DNA of 64,000 nt from Nitrospira sp. (GTDB lineage: Bacteria; Nitrospirota; Nitrospiria; Nitrospirales; Nitrospiraceae). The stretch lies in the NCBI GenBank assembly GCA_018242665.1, contig JAFEBL010000014.1, positions 1 to 64,000 on the forward strand, read 5' to 3'. The position numbers were made by a program, and so were the translations under genes. Below, piece by piece: positions 16,849-25,991 of this stretch (positions within the stretch are counted from its first letter, which is position 1; each line of letters opens with the position of its first letter). The notes beneath the pieces were generated by a model, which made no database searches, was not told where the DNA came from, and was given only the letters and a program-made list of their open reading frames with translations.

Positions 16849-17961
16849 ATGATGCGACGATCTCGATGTTTTCTACTCGCGCTGCTTATGGTGGCGCTGA
16901 CCGCCGCTGGGGTGCAGGCGCAGGCTCCGGCCCCACCGGATACCGCGCCCGCCTCGACCACGCTTGATTCCGTCACGCTCAAGGACGGCACCGTGATTTA
17001 TGGACGGGTCTTAGGCATGATCGCCGACGAACTGCACGTCAAGACCGCGTTCGGCCCGACCGCCGGGGAAGATATCGTCAAAATCATGTGGCCAAACGTG
17101 GCGAAGCTGGTCGTGAATCGTCCCATTCCCTTCAGCCTCAAGGAGGGCACCACGATCGTCGGCACGGCACAACCTGGCGAACCGGGCACACTCGCCTTGC
17201 TGGCTGCGCCGACGGGAACGCCCATGGCAATTCCTCTGGATGCGGTCGTCGGGATGAACCAACCCGCCGTCATTTACACCGGCGCCGTTCAAGCCGGCTT
17301 CTCGCAAACCACGGGCAACAGCCATCTGCGAAACGGCAGCCTGCTCGGAGAATTGTCGGCACGCGGAGAGTCGCTGCGGCTGACCATTTTGGGCCGGTAC
17401 ATCTACGGAGACAATGGCGGGAATCTCATCGTCCGAAACAGCCGCGGCACCATCAAGCTTGACTTCTTTCTGACGAAGCGGTTGTATTGGTTCGCGTCTG
17501 CCTACTTCGAGCAGGACACCTTCCAGGATCTGAAGCTGCGCACAGCACTCGCGACCGGTCCGGGCTATCAATTCCTGGATCGCGGCGACCTGAGCGGATT
17601 CTTCAAGGACATGACACTCTGGGCGGAAGCCGGCGCAGCCTACTTCAATGAAGATTTCAAAATCGCCAACGACAAGTCCAGCGCTCGTGGCCGATGGGCC
17701 GTCAAATGGAATTGGCCCCTCTGGGGCGGCGATCAAGTCAGCCTGTACCACTTCCAGGAAGGTTTCCAATCGCTCGCCAATTCGAAGGATCTCTATCTGA
17801 CGGCCGATACCGGGCTGCGGTTCAAAGTGTGGGGCGGACTGGTCAGCGGGTTCCAATGGACCATGCGGTATAACAAGAATCCGCCGCCGGGTGTGTCAGA
17901 TACCGATAACCTCTATCTGATCACGCTGGGATATAGCTTCGACACCAGTCGGAAACAATAG
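16849..17961 (+). CDS. DUF481 (YdiY-like) outer-membrane protein (370 aa)
   Basis: ATGATG at 16849 sits six bases after AGGAGG and gives a Sec signal peptide ([18 protein letters not shown], cleavage after VQAQA). The open frame extends 330 bases upstream, but that part is not coding-like. Residues 35-135 contain an SH3-like region ([16 protein letters not shown]). From about 140 the protein has alternating amphipathic strands and ends [10 protein letters not shown], as in the DUF481/YdiY beta-barrel family, with motifs such as [20 protein letters not shown]. These proteins sit in the outer membrane; the role is unknown, although the E. coli relative is acid-inducible. The gene lies between regulators and the mscL gene. 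Confidence 0.85.
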   Translation: MMRRSRCFLLALLMVALTAAGVQAQAPAPPDTAPASTTLDSVTLKDGTVIYGRVLGMIADELHVKTAFGPTAGEDIVKIMWPNVAKLVVNRPIPFSLKEGTTIVGTAQPGEPGTLALLAAPTGTPMAIPLDAVVGMNQPAVIYTGAVQAGFSQTTGNSHLRNGSLLGELSARGESLRLTILGRYIYGDNGGNLIVRNSRGTIKLDFFLTKRLYWFASAYFEQDTFQDLKLRTALATGPGYQFLDRGDLSGFFKDMTLWAEAGAAYFNEDFKIANDKSSARGRWAVKWNWPLWGGDQVSLYHFQEGFQSLANSKDLYLTADTGLRFKVWGGLVSGFQWTMRYNKNPPPGVSDTDNLYLITLGYSFDTSRKQ

Positions 17962-18010
17962 GGTCCGAGACGGCTTCGGGATCATTCGGCTCACACAAGG
18001 AGGGTGCGCG

Positions 18011-18436
18011 ATGGGCATGATGAGTGAGTTCAAAGAATTTGCCGTGAAGGGAAACGTCCTCGACATGGCAGTGGGGGTCATCATCGGAGGGGCATTCGGC
18101 AAGATCGTGTCATCCGTGGTCAGCGATATTCTCATGCCACCGATCGGCCTGTTGATGGGGCACATGGATTTTTCCAGCCTGTTTATTCCGCTGAGCGAGG
18201 AGGCCAAAGGGAAATCTCTCGCCGCAGCAAAGGCCGCCGGCGCCGCCACCATCAACTACGGGGTCTTTCTGCAAACGCTGTTGGATTTCACCATCCTGGC
18301 CTTCGTCATTTTTCTGGTGGTCAAACAAATGAACCGGTTCAAGAAAACCGCGCCCCCAGGCCCACCGCCGGCGCCGCCGAAAGAAGAAGTGTTGCTGACG
18401 GAGATCCGCGATCTCCTCAAAAATCAACGTCACTAA
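18011..18436 (+). CDS. mscL: Large-conductance mechanosensitive channel MscL
   Basis: The 141-residue protein starts after AAGGAGGG. The N-terminal helix and first membrane segment carry the signature [20 protein letters not shown], followed by [21 protein letters not shown] periplasmic loop (about 62-85), the second helix (about 92-112, [18 protein letters not shown]) and a cytoplasmic bundle ending in [11 protein letters not shown] complete the protein. The length agrees with E. coli MscL (136). The pentameric channel is an emergency valve for strong hypo-osmotic shock. It lies 50 bases after the DUF481 gene and 66 bases before an OmpA lipoprotein, in an envelope-stress setting. Confidence 0.97.
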   Translation: MGMMSEFKEFAVKGNVLDMAVGVIIGGAFGKIVSSVVSDILMPPIGLLMGHMDFSSLFIPLSEEAKGKSLAAAKAAGAATINYGVFLQTLLDFTILAFVIFLVVKQMNRFKKTAPPGPPPAPPKEEVLLTEIRDLLKNQRH

Positions 18437-18502
18437 CCGTGAGCTGATGGTCTGTACCGCCGGGCATCTCCGGCGGCGTGACTGTTGTGTAAGGAGGATT
18501 GC

Positions 18503-19726
18503 ATGAAACCTGTTCGCCACGTTCCCGCGCTGCTGAGCCTCGTGATGCTTGCAGCCTGCACGTCCACACACGCACCCAACGACTCCGCAAGTCGAGCGTT
18601 GAACGAAATGAAAGCGGTGGCCAGGCCTATTCCGCCCAAGCCTGATCCTCGCGATCTCAAGATTGCCGATCTGGAACAGCAGAAGGCGAACCTGGAGCGC
18701 CAAAAGGCCGATCTCGAAGCAGAGTTGGCGCGGCTCCGCTCCTCCTCCGCCGCCGACCTGGATCAGACCAAGGCCAAAATCTCCGAACTGGAACAGCAGC
18801 TGAGCCAGCGCGACCGGGAATTGGCAGGTCTCCGGAACAGCGCCGGGGACAAGGATCGTTTGGCCAGCCAATTGTCCGACGCAGATCGGCAGTTGTCGGC
18901 GAAGGATCAGGAATTGGCGGCCTTGAAGCAGGGCGCCGGAGATAAGGATCGGCTGGCCGGTGAACTAGCCGCCGCACAAGGGCTCCTCGCCTCGAAAGAG
19001 CAGGAACTCACCGGATTGAAACATACTGCCGGAGATCGCGATCGCCTCTCATCCGAGTTGGCACAAGCGAAACACCGCATTGCCGAATTGGAACGTCAGC
19101 TCAACGGGAAAGACCAGGAGCTGGGATCGCTGAAGACGGCCGCCGGGGACCGGGACCGACTGCTGGCCGATCTGGCCGCAGCGAAACAACGTGCATCTGA
19201 TCTCGACAGCGAAATCGGTCGGAGAGACCATGAAATGGCCGGCCTGCGTGGGGCGCTTGATCAACAAAAGACCAGTCTTGCCGAGGCCAAAAATGATCTC
19301 TCTAAGCTTCTGCAGGCGGAAGTGTCCAAGGGCAACGTGACCATGAAACAACTGGGGGATCAGCTCACTCTCGGTCTCGCCACGACCTTGCTGTTCGATT
19401 CCGGAGAGGCCACCCTGAAGCCCGGCGGAGCGGACGTGTTGAATCGTATCGGCAGCGTGCTTAAGAACTATCCTGATCGCTCGATCCACGTGGCGGGCCA
19501 CACAGACAACGTGCCGATCAAGGGCCGATTGGCCCAACGTTTCCCGACGAACGTCGAACTCTCCCAGGCCCGTGCGGAGAGCGCACGCCAAGCCCTGACG
19601 GACGGTGGCATGGCAGCCGACAAAATCGACGCGAAGGGGCATGCGGATACTCGCCCCATCGCCAGCAACTCAACGGCGGAGGGACGGCAAAAAAATCGCC
19701 GCGTCGAAATCGTGGTCAGTCAGTAA
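18503..19726 (+). CDS. OmpA-type lipoprotein with repetitive coiled coil (407 aa)
   Basis: The ATG at 18503 follows AAGGAGG. The signal MKPVRHVPALLSLVMLAAC ends in a lipobox with Cys19. Residues 48-265 are coiled coil; within it residues 106-243 are four repeats of the unit ELxxLKxxAGDxDRL...KDQ. The OmpA domain (about 285-407) shows LLFDSGEATLKPGGADVL, the peptidoglycan-binding GHTDNVPIKG, then LSQARAESARQAL and GRQKNRRVEI. It would be a lipid-anchored rod that spans the periplasm and grips peptidoglycan. A paralogue follows at 19968, separated by a terminator. The start chosen is the only one giving a lipobox near the N-terminus. Confidence 0.92.
   Translation: MKPVRHVPALLSLVMLAACTSTHAPNDSASRALNEMKAVARPIPPKPDPRDLKIADLEQQKANLERQKADLEAELARLRSSSAADLDQTKAKISELEQQLSQRDRELAGLRNSAGDKDRLASQLSDADRQLSAKDQELAALKQGAGDKDRLAGELAAAQGLLASKEQELTGLKHTAGDRDRLSSELAQAKHRIAELERQLNGKDQELGSLKTAAGDRDRLLADLAAAKQRASDLDSEIGRRDHEMAGLRGALDQQKTSLAEAKNDLSKLLQAEVSKGNVTMKQLGDQLTLGLATTLLFDSGEATLKPGGADVLNRIGSVLKNYPDRSIHVAGHTDNVPIKGRLAQRFPTNVELSQARAESARQALTDGGMAADKIDAKGHADTRPIASNSTAEGRQKNRRVEIVVSQ
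18818..19231 (+). repeat. Four in-frame coding repeats (31, 31, 38 and 38 residues)
   Basis: Each unit begins EL(A/T/G)xLK and contains AGD(K/R)DRL. Units 1 and 2 are 31 residues; units 3 and 4 are 38, longer by exactly one heptad near the IAEL/ASDL segment. A fifth start, EMAGLR, follows. The pattern indicates duplication that keeps coiled-coil register. Confidence 0.85.
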
Positions 19727-19755
19727 TAGTCACGAGGCCTCTGCGCCTTGCATCT

Positions 19756-19806
19756 GCCCTGGGAACCCGTTAGAGTACCGACGAGTTCTCAGGGCGTGCA
19801 TTTTTT
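19756..19806 (+). terminator. Rho-independent terminator after the first OmpA lipoprotein
   Basis: GCCCTGGGAAC at 19756-19766 pairs with GTTCTCAGGGC at 19785-19795 (one G-T pair), with an 18-base loop. Six T follow at 19801-19806 after a five-base gap. Confidence 0.7.
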
Positions 19807-19967
19807 ATTTCTCTATTCGACAGGCACCCATTGCTCACGCCGGCTGATCGATATCCGTCAGCTCGGTCTCAGTCGTCTCCCCCTGCTGCGTGCGTTGGTT
19901 TTCCTCAGACGACTGTGGACCTCTTATCACCCGCGCCTTCTGTCCATCGACATCAGGGAGGAATCGT

Positions 19968-21416
19968 ATGAGACGAGCCGTCTGGGCGCTCATGGTGTTC
20001 AGCTCCCTCACGACAGGCTGCGAAACTGCTCCCCGGCCCAACCTGCCGCCTCCCGCCACCGCCTCCGGCGACGCGAAACTCGTAGCGCTTCAGCAGGAAC
20101 GTGAACAACTTCTCACGACGCTTGGCGAATTCCATGATCGGATTCGCGACCTGGAAAGCCGGCTCGGCGATCGACAGAATCAGCCCGCGAGTGCGTCATA
20201 TGACCAGTTGCTCAACGCGAAAGACGCAGAACTCGCCGAATTGCGGCGGCTGGCTCCGGAACGCGAGCGGTTAACCAGCCAACTCGCGACCGCCACCAAC
20301 GAACTGCTACAAGCCCGGCAACGCATCAGCGGGCTGGAACAACAACTGGCGGCTCGGGACAAAGACCTGACGGCACTTCACACTCGCACGACGGCCCTCG
20401 CTGATCTCGACTCGGCCCAACGCCGTATCGTCGAGCTGGAAACGCAGGTGGCCCATCAAGACCAAGACCTCCGCACCGTTCGCGCTGGCAACGCGGAGCG
20501 AGATAGCCTGGCCGCTCAGCTGCAAACCGCGACGGCTACCATCGATTCACTGAAAGCCCGCATCAGCGCCCTCGATCAACAGCTCAAAGAGCGCGAGCAA
20601 GCGTTTGACACCGTGCGCTCACGCCTCATGGAACGCGATAAGCTCGTGCCCCAATACAACGCCATGATCGCGGAGATCTATCAAGCCCGGCATCGGATCA
20701 CCGCCCTTGAGCAACGATTGAATGACAAATCCCGAGACATGTCTTCACGACAGAAGGGCACCTCCGCATCCACCACTCCGCGGGACTCAGGGACGGCGGC
20801 GGGGAAATCTGCGGCTCCGCCGACGCAAGAGACCGATCGTCAGGGGGCCCTCTCTCAGGCCGCCCCGAGCCGGGCGGATGCACGGGCGTCCAGCATGGCG
20901 GCGATCAAGGAAGAAGTGCTGAAGGCGTTGCCGGCGAATTCAGAACAGAAGGCCTTTACCGTGAGGCAAGATGGAAACCGATTAGTGATCGCGCTGGCCG
21001 GTCATTGGCTCTTCGCGTCTGCCGATGCGGCGCTGAGTCAGGACGGCGTGACCACACTGAAGCGACTCGGCACCGTGCTGGGCCCGTTAGCAGACACCTT
21101 GGTGCAAGTCTCCGGCCATACGGACAATCTTGCGCTCAGCAAGGCATTGCAAAAAAGCTATCCCGACAACAAGGCGCTCTCCTCCGCTCGAGCTGAACAT
21201 GCGCGTCAGGCCATTGTGAACGGAGGAATGCCCGCGGAACGTATTAAAGCGGTAGGACTCGCAGATTCCCGACCAGTGGCGTCCAATGCCACAGAGCAAG
21301 GCCGTCAGAAGAACCGCCGGCTGGAATTGATTATTGTGTCACGCCCGACCGTCGCCTCAGCGACCGGGCTGGTGGAGGATCCGCTCCGCGTTGCGGCGCT
21401 CGAGGCCTTGCCGTAG
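19968..21416 (+). CDS. OmpA-type lipoprotein with coiled coil, paralogue of 18503 (482 aa)
   Basis: The ATG at 19968 follows GGGAGGAA. The signal MRRAVWALMVFSSLTTGC carries a lipobox cysteine at residue 18. A coiled coil runs from about 35 to 265, with less regular repeats than its neighbour (QRISGLEQQLAARDKDL, HRITALEQRLNDKSRDM). A Ser/Thr/Pro-rich linker follows (about 265-310), then an OmpA domain (about 325-450) with SGHTDNLALS, LSSARAEHARQAI and GRQKNRRLELI. Its last 20 residues are an added tail. Like its paralogue it probably links outer or inner membrane lipid to peptidoglycan; the two may form rods of different length. It converges on the binding-protein gene at 21441 with a 24-base gap. 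Confidence 0.92.
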   Translation: MRRAVWALMVFSSLTTGCETAPRPNLPPPATASGDAKLVALQQEREQLLTTLGEFHDRIRDLESRLGDRQNQPASASYDQLLNAKDAELAELRRLAPERERLTSQLATATNELLQARQRISGLEQQLAARDKDLTALHTRTTALADLDSAQRRIVELETQVAHQDQDLRTVRAGNAERDSLAAQLQTATATIDSLKARISALDQQLKEREQAFDTVRSRLMERDKLVPQYNAMIAEIYQARHRITALEQRLNDKSRDMSSRQKGTSASTTPRDSGTAAGKSAAPPTQETDRQGALSQAAPSRADARASSMAAIKEEVLKALPANSEQKAFTVRQDGNRLVIALAGHWLFASADAALSQDGVTTLKRLGTVLGPLADTLVQVSGHTDNLALSKALQKSYPDNKALSSARAEHARQAIVNGGMPAERIKAVGLADSRPVASNATEQGRQKNRRLELIIVSRPTVASATGLVEDPLRVAALEALP

Positions 21417-21440
21417 GCTGAATTCTCGCTCACGAGCGCG

Positions 21441-22685
21441 TTACAACTGACACTGACCGGCTTCGGGCCAGCCCGTGAAGCGTTCGCGGGGAACGGTCTC
21501 GAGTATTTTATAATGCCCGAGCCCGAGCTCTTTTCCGTACGCTTCTCCGACAAGCACGTCTTGCAGATGTTGATGGTCCGAAGCCCGGAACACGGATCGA
21601 CCCTCCTTGAGACCATCAAAGTCGTGCCCCTCCAATGCCCGAATGAGCGCAGGCGCCTCTGTGGAGCCGGCACGCTGTATGGCCTCAAGAATCTGCGTCA
21701 TGGCTGCATACCCGAGATAGCAACGTGATGTGGGCGTATGGTTGTATTTCTCGACGACCCCTTGAATAAATCGCCTCGACCCTTCCGTATTCACCTTGGG
21801 ATCCCAAATGAGACCCCAAATTCCTGCATTGTTAGCGTAGCCGAGCGGCCGACCGATCTGTTCCCCCGCGATGAGGCCGCCGACCCCGATCTTCTCCTTC
21901 ATCAGTTCCAAATTGGTATAGGCTCTCAAGGCATGCACCAAATCCCATCCATAGAGATTGAAGATCACCAAGGTCGGGTGTTTCTCCTTCGCCGCCGCCA
22001 AGGCCGGGCCAAAGTCCGTGGAGCCAAATGGCATCAGTTTCTCGCCGACGAATTCCACTCCCCGCGGCTGGCCGGCCGTCACGACGGCTTGCGCCATGGC
22101 TTTTCCATCCAATGAACTGGTGGTGACCATGAACCATCGCGTACCGAATGTCTTGAGCCAATGCGGGACGACTGCCTGCGCCAGCATCGATGCATTCGGC
22201 ATAAACACGAAGGTGTGAGAGTTACAGGCACCTCCGGTCAGTTCTGGGAGATGCGCCCCTGTCACCACAAAAATTTTGTTTTCTTTTTTCGCGAGGTCCG
22301 ACACAACGAGCGCACACTCAGCATTGAACGTTCCCATGAGGACGTCCACCCGATCCTCATGAACAAATTTCTTGGCAGCCTTGAGGGCGGTGTCCGGGAG
22401 CGAAGCATCGTCCGCTTCGAGAATCGTCACCGGTCGGCCCAACACTCCACCTCGTGCATTGAACAGATCCACCGCCACATTCGCGCCGTGAACATCATGG
22501 ATTGAGGACGTCTTATAGGGGCTCGACAACGGATCCAGGATGCCGATCTTAATGGGTTCCGCCGCATTCGCCACTGACTCCGAGAATCGCAGTCCCCGCA
22601 ACGGATCACTCCACGCACCAAGGAGCAACGCGCCGCCGGTCATGGCCGACAGGTGTAGGAATCGCCTGCGTGACATCTGTCCCAT
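21441..22685 (-). CDS. Orphan ABC-type substrate-binding protein, Tat-exported (414 aa)
   Basis: GGGAG lies seven bases before the ATG. The N-terminus MGQMSRRRFLHLSAMTGGAL has the twin-arginine export motif. The rest is a type I periplasmic binding protein of the branched-chain amino acid/urea/amide class: IKIGILDPLSSPYKTSS at the start of lobe 1, then GANVAVDLFNARGGVLGRPV, and a lobe 2 with GSTDFGPALAAAKEKHP. The ligand cannot be told; aliphatic amides, urea or branched-chain amino acids are known for the family. No permease or ATPase gene is nearby, so it either pairs with a distant transporter or serves as a sensor. The HEAT-repeat gene upstream is separated by 290 bases that show no other feature. 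Confidence 0.88.
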   Translation of the reverse strand: MGQMSRRRFLHLSAMTGGALLLGAWSDPLRGLRFSESVANAAEPIKIGILDPLSSPYKTSSIHDVHGANVAVDLFNARGGVLGRPVTILEADDASLPDTALKAAKKFVHEDRVDVLMGTFNAECALVVSDLAKKENKIFVVTGAHLPELTGGACNSHTFVFMPNASMLAQAVVPHWLKTFGTRWFMVTTSSLDGKAMAQAVVTAGQPRGVEFVGEKLMPFGSTDFGPALAAAKEKHPTLVIFNLYGWDLVHALRAYTNLELMKEKIGVGGLIAGEQIGRPLGYANNAGIWGLIWDPKVNTEGSRRFIQGVVEKYNHTPTSRCYLGYAAMTQILEAIQRAGSTEAPALIRALEGHDFDGLKEGRSVFRASDHQHLQDVLVGEAYGKELGLGHYKILETVPRERFTGWPEAGQCQL

Positions 22686-22975
22686 ATCTTGTCTCCCGCT
22701 AGTACCGGTGAGTCCTCCCGCATTCGCATAATCTGTCTACGTACCACACATCGGCGCGGAGGCGAGATTCTCTCATAGCAGAGTCGCGTGCGTTTTCACA
22801 GCATGAAGTTGCCGAGGCTGTCGGGTCGATCGATCAGCAGGGATCAATGGCGTGGATTTCACTTAGAGACAGTGCGCCCGTGGCAAGGAGGGGCGTGCAT
22901 ACTCGGCGTTCGAACCATGCCCTCGTCATGACCAGCTAACCAGCATCAGCCACCTGATCCCCTTAGCCGGGGTGC

Positions 22976-24061
22976 TCAGCTATACTGATCCTCAGTGTAC
23001 ACTTGCTTGATCGACCAGAAGACCGCCTCCTTCAACTTCTTTATTTGCGGATCGGGCGGATCTTTCCGAATCTTTTGCAATTTTCTGTCGAGCGCGAAGA
23101 GGGGCTCGACCGATCGCCGATCTGGCACCCGCCCTAATGCCCACACAATCTCGGTCTGTACCGCGATGTCGATCCCCGGGGCGTCGAGCATCTCAAGCAG
23201 CGGCGGAACGACCCGGGAATCGCTGTGAATGTTCCCGAGATCTCCCAAGCCTTTTGCGGCAGCAGCCTGCAATTCTGGCTGCTTGGAATGCTTCAGGATA
23301 TCCACGAGGATCGGGATGCCTTCCTTTCCCATATTTCCCAACGCCACAGCCGCTTGTCCTGCAAGATCTTTGTCCTTGAGCGCTTCGGTAAGATGGGGCA
23401 GGGCCTCATCGGCCACCATCTCTCCCAGTAGAGAAATTGCCTTGAGCTTCCTGAGCTGGCTGGTGTGGGGCGAATCCAGTAGTTTCAACAACCGATCAGG
23501 CTGTCCCCATTCGGCGGCAAGCAGAAGCGGAAACTCGTAGATCTCCAATGCCTCGCGAAGGGCGTTGATCGCGTAGACTCCAGGATCAGCTACACCGGCG
23601 GCTTGAGCCGCCTGGGCGGCATCTTCAAACTCCGTGCGCACCTCCTTTTGCCATTTCACCTTGAGGGCTCCCAAGGCGTAGGTCACCTGACAGGCTGGGC
23701 CCTTCCAAAGACGGGACGGGGCATCGAGCAGATCATTGTCGCCACCGGCCGATGCGGTGCCTTCCCAGGTCTTTCGCTGTTCACATTTGACCCGTACCAC
23801 GACCTCATGAGGAGCCGATTGATCGGCACTCACCACATATCCGATGTCTTTCAAGCGCCGAACAACGGTATCCCGGATTCCCTCCGCATTCCCGGCCCCC
23901 TTCTCGGTGAGCACGAGGACTTCCACTAGCACGTTGCGGATATTGGCCAATTCTGTCTTTTGACTATCGGTAAAGTAGTCCCGATACGCCCAGACGGAAG
24001 AGGTGAGACCAACGAGGAGTACGAGGAGACCAGCTGAGGCAGTCAACCTGCTGCGAATCAT
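22976..24061 (-). CDS. Exported HEAT-repeat protein (361 aa)
   Basis: The ATG at 24061 has GGAGG upstream; a longer start at 24097 has none. A signal peptide (IRSRLTASAGLLVLLVGL, cleavage near SVWA-Y) precedes an unrecognised domain of about 140 residues with two Cys (VKCEQRK and GPACQV). Residues about 190-330 hold four or five HEAT/PBS-lyase-type repeats, such as LRKLKAISLLGEMVADEALP and LAGQAAVALGNMGKEGIPIL. HEAT repeats make curved protein-binding surfaces. It should be periplasmic; the partner is unknown. A -10 box (TATAAT) lies upstream on the same strand. Confidence 0.8.
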   Translation of the reverse strand: MIRSRLTASAGLLVLLVGLTSSVWAYRDYFTDSQKTELANIRNVLVEVLVLTEKGAGNAEGIRDTVVRRLKDIGYVVSADQSAPHEVVVRVKCEQRKTWEGTASAGGDNDLLDAPSRLWKGPACQVTYALGALKVKWQKEVRTEFEDAAQAAQAAGVADPGVYAINALREALEIYEFPLLLAAEWGQPDRLLKLLDSPHTSQLRKLKAISLLGEMVADEALPHLTEALKDKDLAGQAAVALGNMGKEGIPILVDILKHSKQPELQAAAAKGLGDLGNIHSDSRVVPPLLEMLDAPGIDIAVQTEIVWALGRVPDRRSVEPLFALDRKLQKIRKDPPDPQIKKLKEAVFWSIKQVYTEDQYS

Positions 24062-24131
24062 AGCGGTATTCCTCCCTTCCTTCAGCCGAAGGTTCAAAGA
24101 AGAACGTCGTAGAAACCAAAATCGATTTGTT

Positions 24132-24137
24132 ATTATA
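24132..24137 (-). promoter_or_regulatory. TATAAT -10 box for the HEAT-repeat gene
   Basis: A perfect TATAAT occurs on the minus strand 71 bases before the ATG at 24061, but no good -35 box stands 16-18 bases away. It lies in the 335-base gap from 24062 to 24396, which otherwise contains only the tRNA-Leu promoter. Confidence 0.35.
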
Positions 24138-24286
24138 GCCTGCGAGCGCCTGCGGGATGCGAGGAATCTCTTCCGGGCAGGATGGATGACTCACCATGCT
24201 TCTGACCCCACCCGTCCCAGAGACATCACGGCCAGCCATACCTCAGCCAAAGGCCTCTCCAGCGGCGGGCCCCACCGGCGTATGGG

Positions 24287-24316
24287 TTGACAGGCAGACG
24301 GCATCGACGGTACAAA
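24287..24316 (+). promoter_or_regulatory. Sigma-70 type promoter of tRNA-Leu(UAG)
   Basis: A perfect TTGACA at 24287-24292 is followed after 18 bases by TACAAA at 24311-24316. Transcription would begin near 24323, about 74 bases before the tRNA. Confidence 0.55.
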
Positions 24317-24396
24317 ATGTCATTATTCATCGTGTCTTTCCGCATACGGCACTTTTCTTTTGTCGCATCAACAGGTAGCCTAGCACTCAGCGTCGC

Positions 24397-24479
24397 GCGA
24401 GAGTGGCGGAACTGGCAGACGCGCGAGACTTAGGATCTCGTGGGTAACCGTGGGGGTTCAAGTCCCCCCTCTCGCACCA
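24397..24479 (+). tRNA. tRNA-Leu (anticodon UAG)
   Basis: GCGAGAG pairs with CTCTCGC, the discriminator is A and CCA is encoded. The anticodon stem CGAGA/TCTCG closes the loop CTTAGGA, giving TAG at 24431-24433, which reads CUA/CUG leucine codons. A variable arm of class II type is present. The trigger factor gene begins 64 bases downstream. Confidence 0.97.
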
Positions 24480-24543
24480 CCTCATCAATAACCTTGCGTG
24501 ACGCATCTAACTTTATTCGGACTCGGAGGACGCGAACAGACTT

Positions 24544-25869
24544 ATGAAAATGGAAATGACCGAACTCGGCCCCATGAAGCGGGCGCTCAAAATTGAAGTT
24601 CCGGCGGATGAGGTGAACTCGCGCTTTGCACAGGCGTACTCAGAACTCAATCGTCAGGTTCGCATTCCTGGGTTTCGCCCGGGAAAGGCGCCGCTCCCAT
24701 TGCTAGAACAGCGCTACGCAAAAACCATCGAGGAAGATGTGATTCGCAGCCTCGTCCCTGACTTTTATGATCGAGCCGTCCGTCAAGCGGGTATTGTCCC
24801 AGTACTGGTAGAGATTCCGCCGTTGGAACGGGTCAAAGTAAAAAAAGACACGCCCTTCAGCTTCACGGCGACCGTCGAAATCAAGCCAACCATCGAGCTT
24901 CGAGATTACAAGGCGCCCAATCCCATTTCACTCAAGCAAGACCAGCGAACCGTCACGGACGAACAAGTTCAAAAAGCGCTGGAAGTCCTTCGCGAACAAA
25001 TGGCCCAACTGCACCCGGCCCCTGCCGAATCGACCTTGACTGATGGGGATTTTGCCGTCTTGGACATCCAGGGAACCTTGGACGGCCAGGCGCTAGACGG
25101 CACGACTAAGAGCGGACACCTGTACAAAATGGGATCTCATGCGTCCGTGTTGGGACTCGATCTGGAAGCCCATCTCCTGGGCAAGAAAGAAGGCGAGGTC
25201 GTGACCATTCCCCAAGCCTATCCAACCTCCCACCCCGATGCGCGGGTTGCAGGCAAGACCGTGACCTTCACCAGCACCATCAAGTCGATCAAGCGGAAGC
25301 AACTTCCCGCTCTGGATGATGAATTCGCCAAGGATTGCGGCCCCTATCAATCGCTACAGGAAATCCGAGAAAAGCTTCAGGCCGAAATGGAGCGGGCACT
25401 GAAAAAGGATATCGAAGATTCCTACAAAGACACGATCCTGAAACGATTGGCAGAAACGCATCATTTTGAGCTTCCCGGTACGCTCGTTGAGCGTGAATTG
25501 ACGGCCATGGTTCGGCAGCAAATACAGTCCCGTCAACGGAAGCCCGGAGACAGCACTGACACCGCTCCTGGCGCCACGCAGCCCGATGACGCCAAACAAC
25601 TCCAAGACGAATATCGCCCCGAAGCCGAGCGACGCGTGAAAGTCGGCCTCATTTTGGAAGCACTTGCGGCCAAAGAAGGCATCACCGTCACGAATGAGGA
25701 TCTCACCAATGAGATCACCAGGCTTGCCTCGGAGGTCAAACTGTCTGTCGAGGAAGTGACACGGATGATTCGAGCCGGAGGACAGGACACGCTGGATGAC
25801 CTTCGTTCGAGAATCTTGGCCGACAAAGCGCTGGATTTTGTGTACAAGCATGCAATGATCCAGGGGTAA
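24544..25869 (+). CDS. tig: Trigger factor, ribosome-bound chaperone and peptidyl-prolyl isomerase
   Basis: The 441-residue length and order fit the family. The ribosome-binding domain (1-115) includes the signature GFRPGKAPLPLLEQRY. The FKBP-type isomerase domain follows (about 155-245, DGDFAVLDIQGTLDGQAL). The helical chaperone arms and body (about 250-441) come last. A Ser/Thr/Asp-rich insertion of about 20 residues occurs near 340 (RKPGDSTDTAPGATQPDD). The protein shields nascent chains at the ribosome exit. GGAGG lies about 14 bases before the ATG, a long spacing. It is first in tig-clpP-clpX, an order conserved in many bacteria that couples folding with proteolysis. Confidence 0.97.
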   Translation: MKMEMTELGPMKRALKIEVPADEVNSRFAQAYSELNRQVRIPGFRPGKAPLPLLEQRYAKTIEEDVIRSLVPDFYDRAVRQAGIVPVLVEIPPLERVKVKKDTPFSFTATVEIKPTIELRDYKAPNPISLKQDQRTVTDEQVQKALEVLREQMAQLHPAPAESTLTDGDFAVLDIQGTLDGQALDGTTKSGHLYKMGSHASVLGLDLEAHLLGKKEGEVVTIPQAYPTSHPDARVAGKTVTFTSTIKSIKRKQLPALDDEFAKDCGPYQSLQEIREKLQAEMERALKKDIEDSYKDTILKRLAETHHFELPGTLVERELTAMVRQQIQSRQRKPGDSTDTAPGATQPDDAKQLQDEYRPEAERRVKVGLILEALAAKEGITVTNEDLTNEITRLASEVKLSVEEVTRMIRAGGQDTLDDLRSRILADKALDFVYKHAMIQG

Positions 25870-25991
25870 CCCGGTCGACTTCTGGAGTCGCGGCACTGTA
25901 GCCAAGCGGTGATCATCCATCCCGGCAAGATGTGTATGGTAAACTAAGGAGTTTCCACCCGTCAGACCTCTAGCGGAAAGGATTCAGTTGA

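Noticed and set aside
18818-19231. CRISPR or DNA-level repeat array
   Set aside because: The repeats are in frame, differ at third positions and have coiled-coil logic; there are no spacers. No CRISPR array was seen elsewhere in the window.
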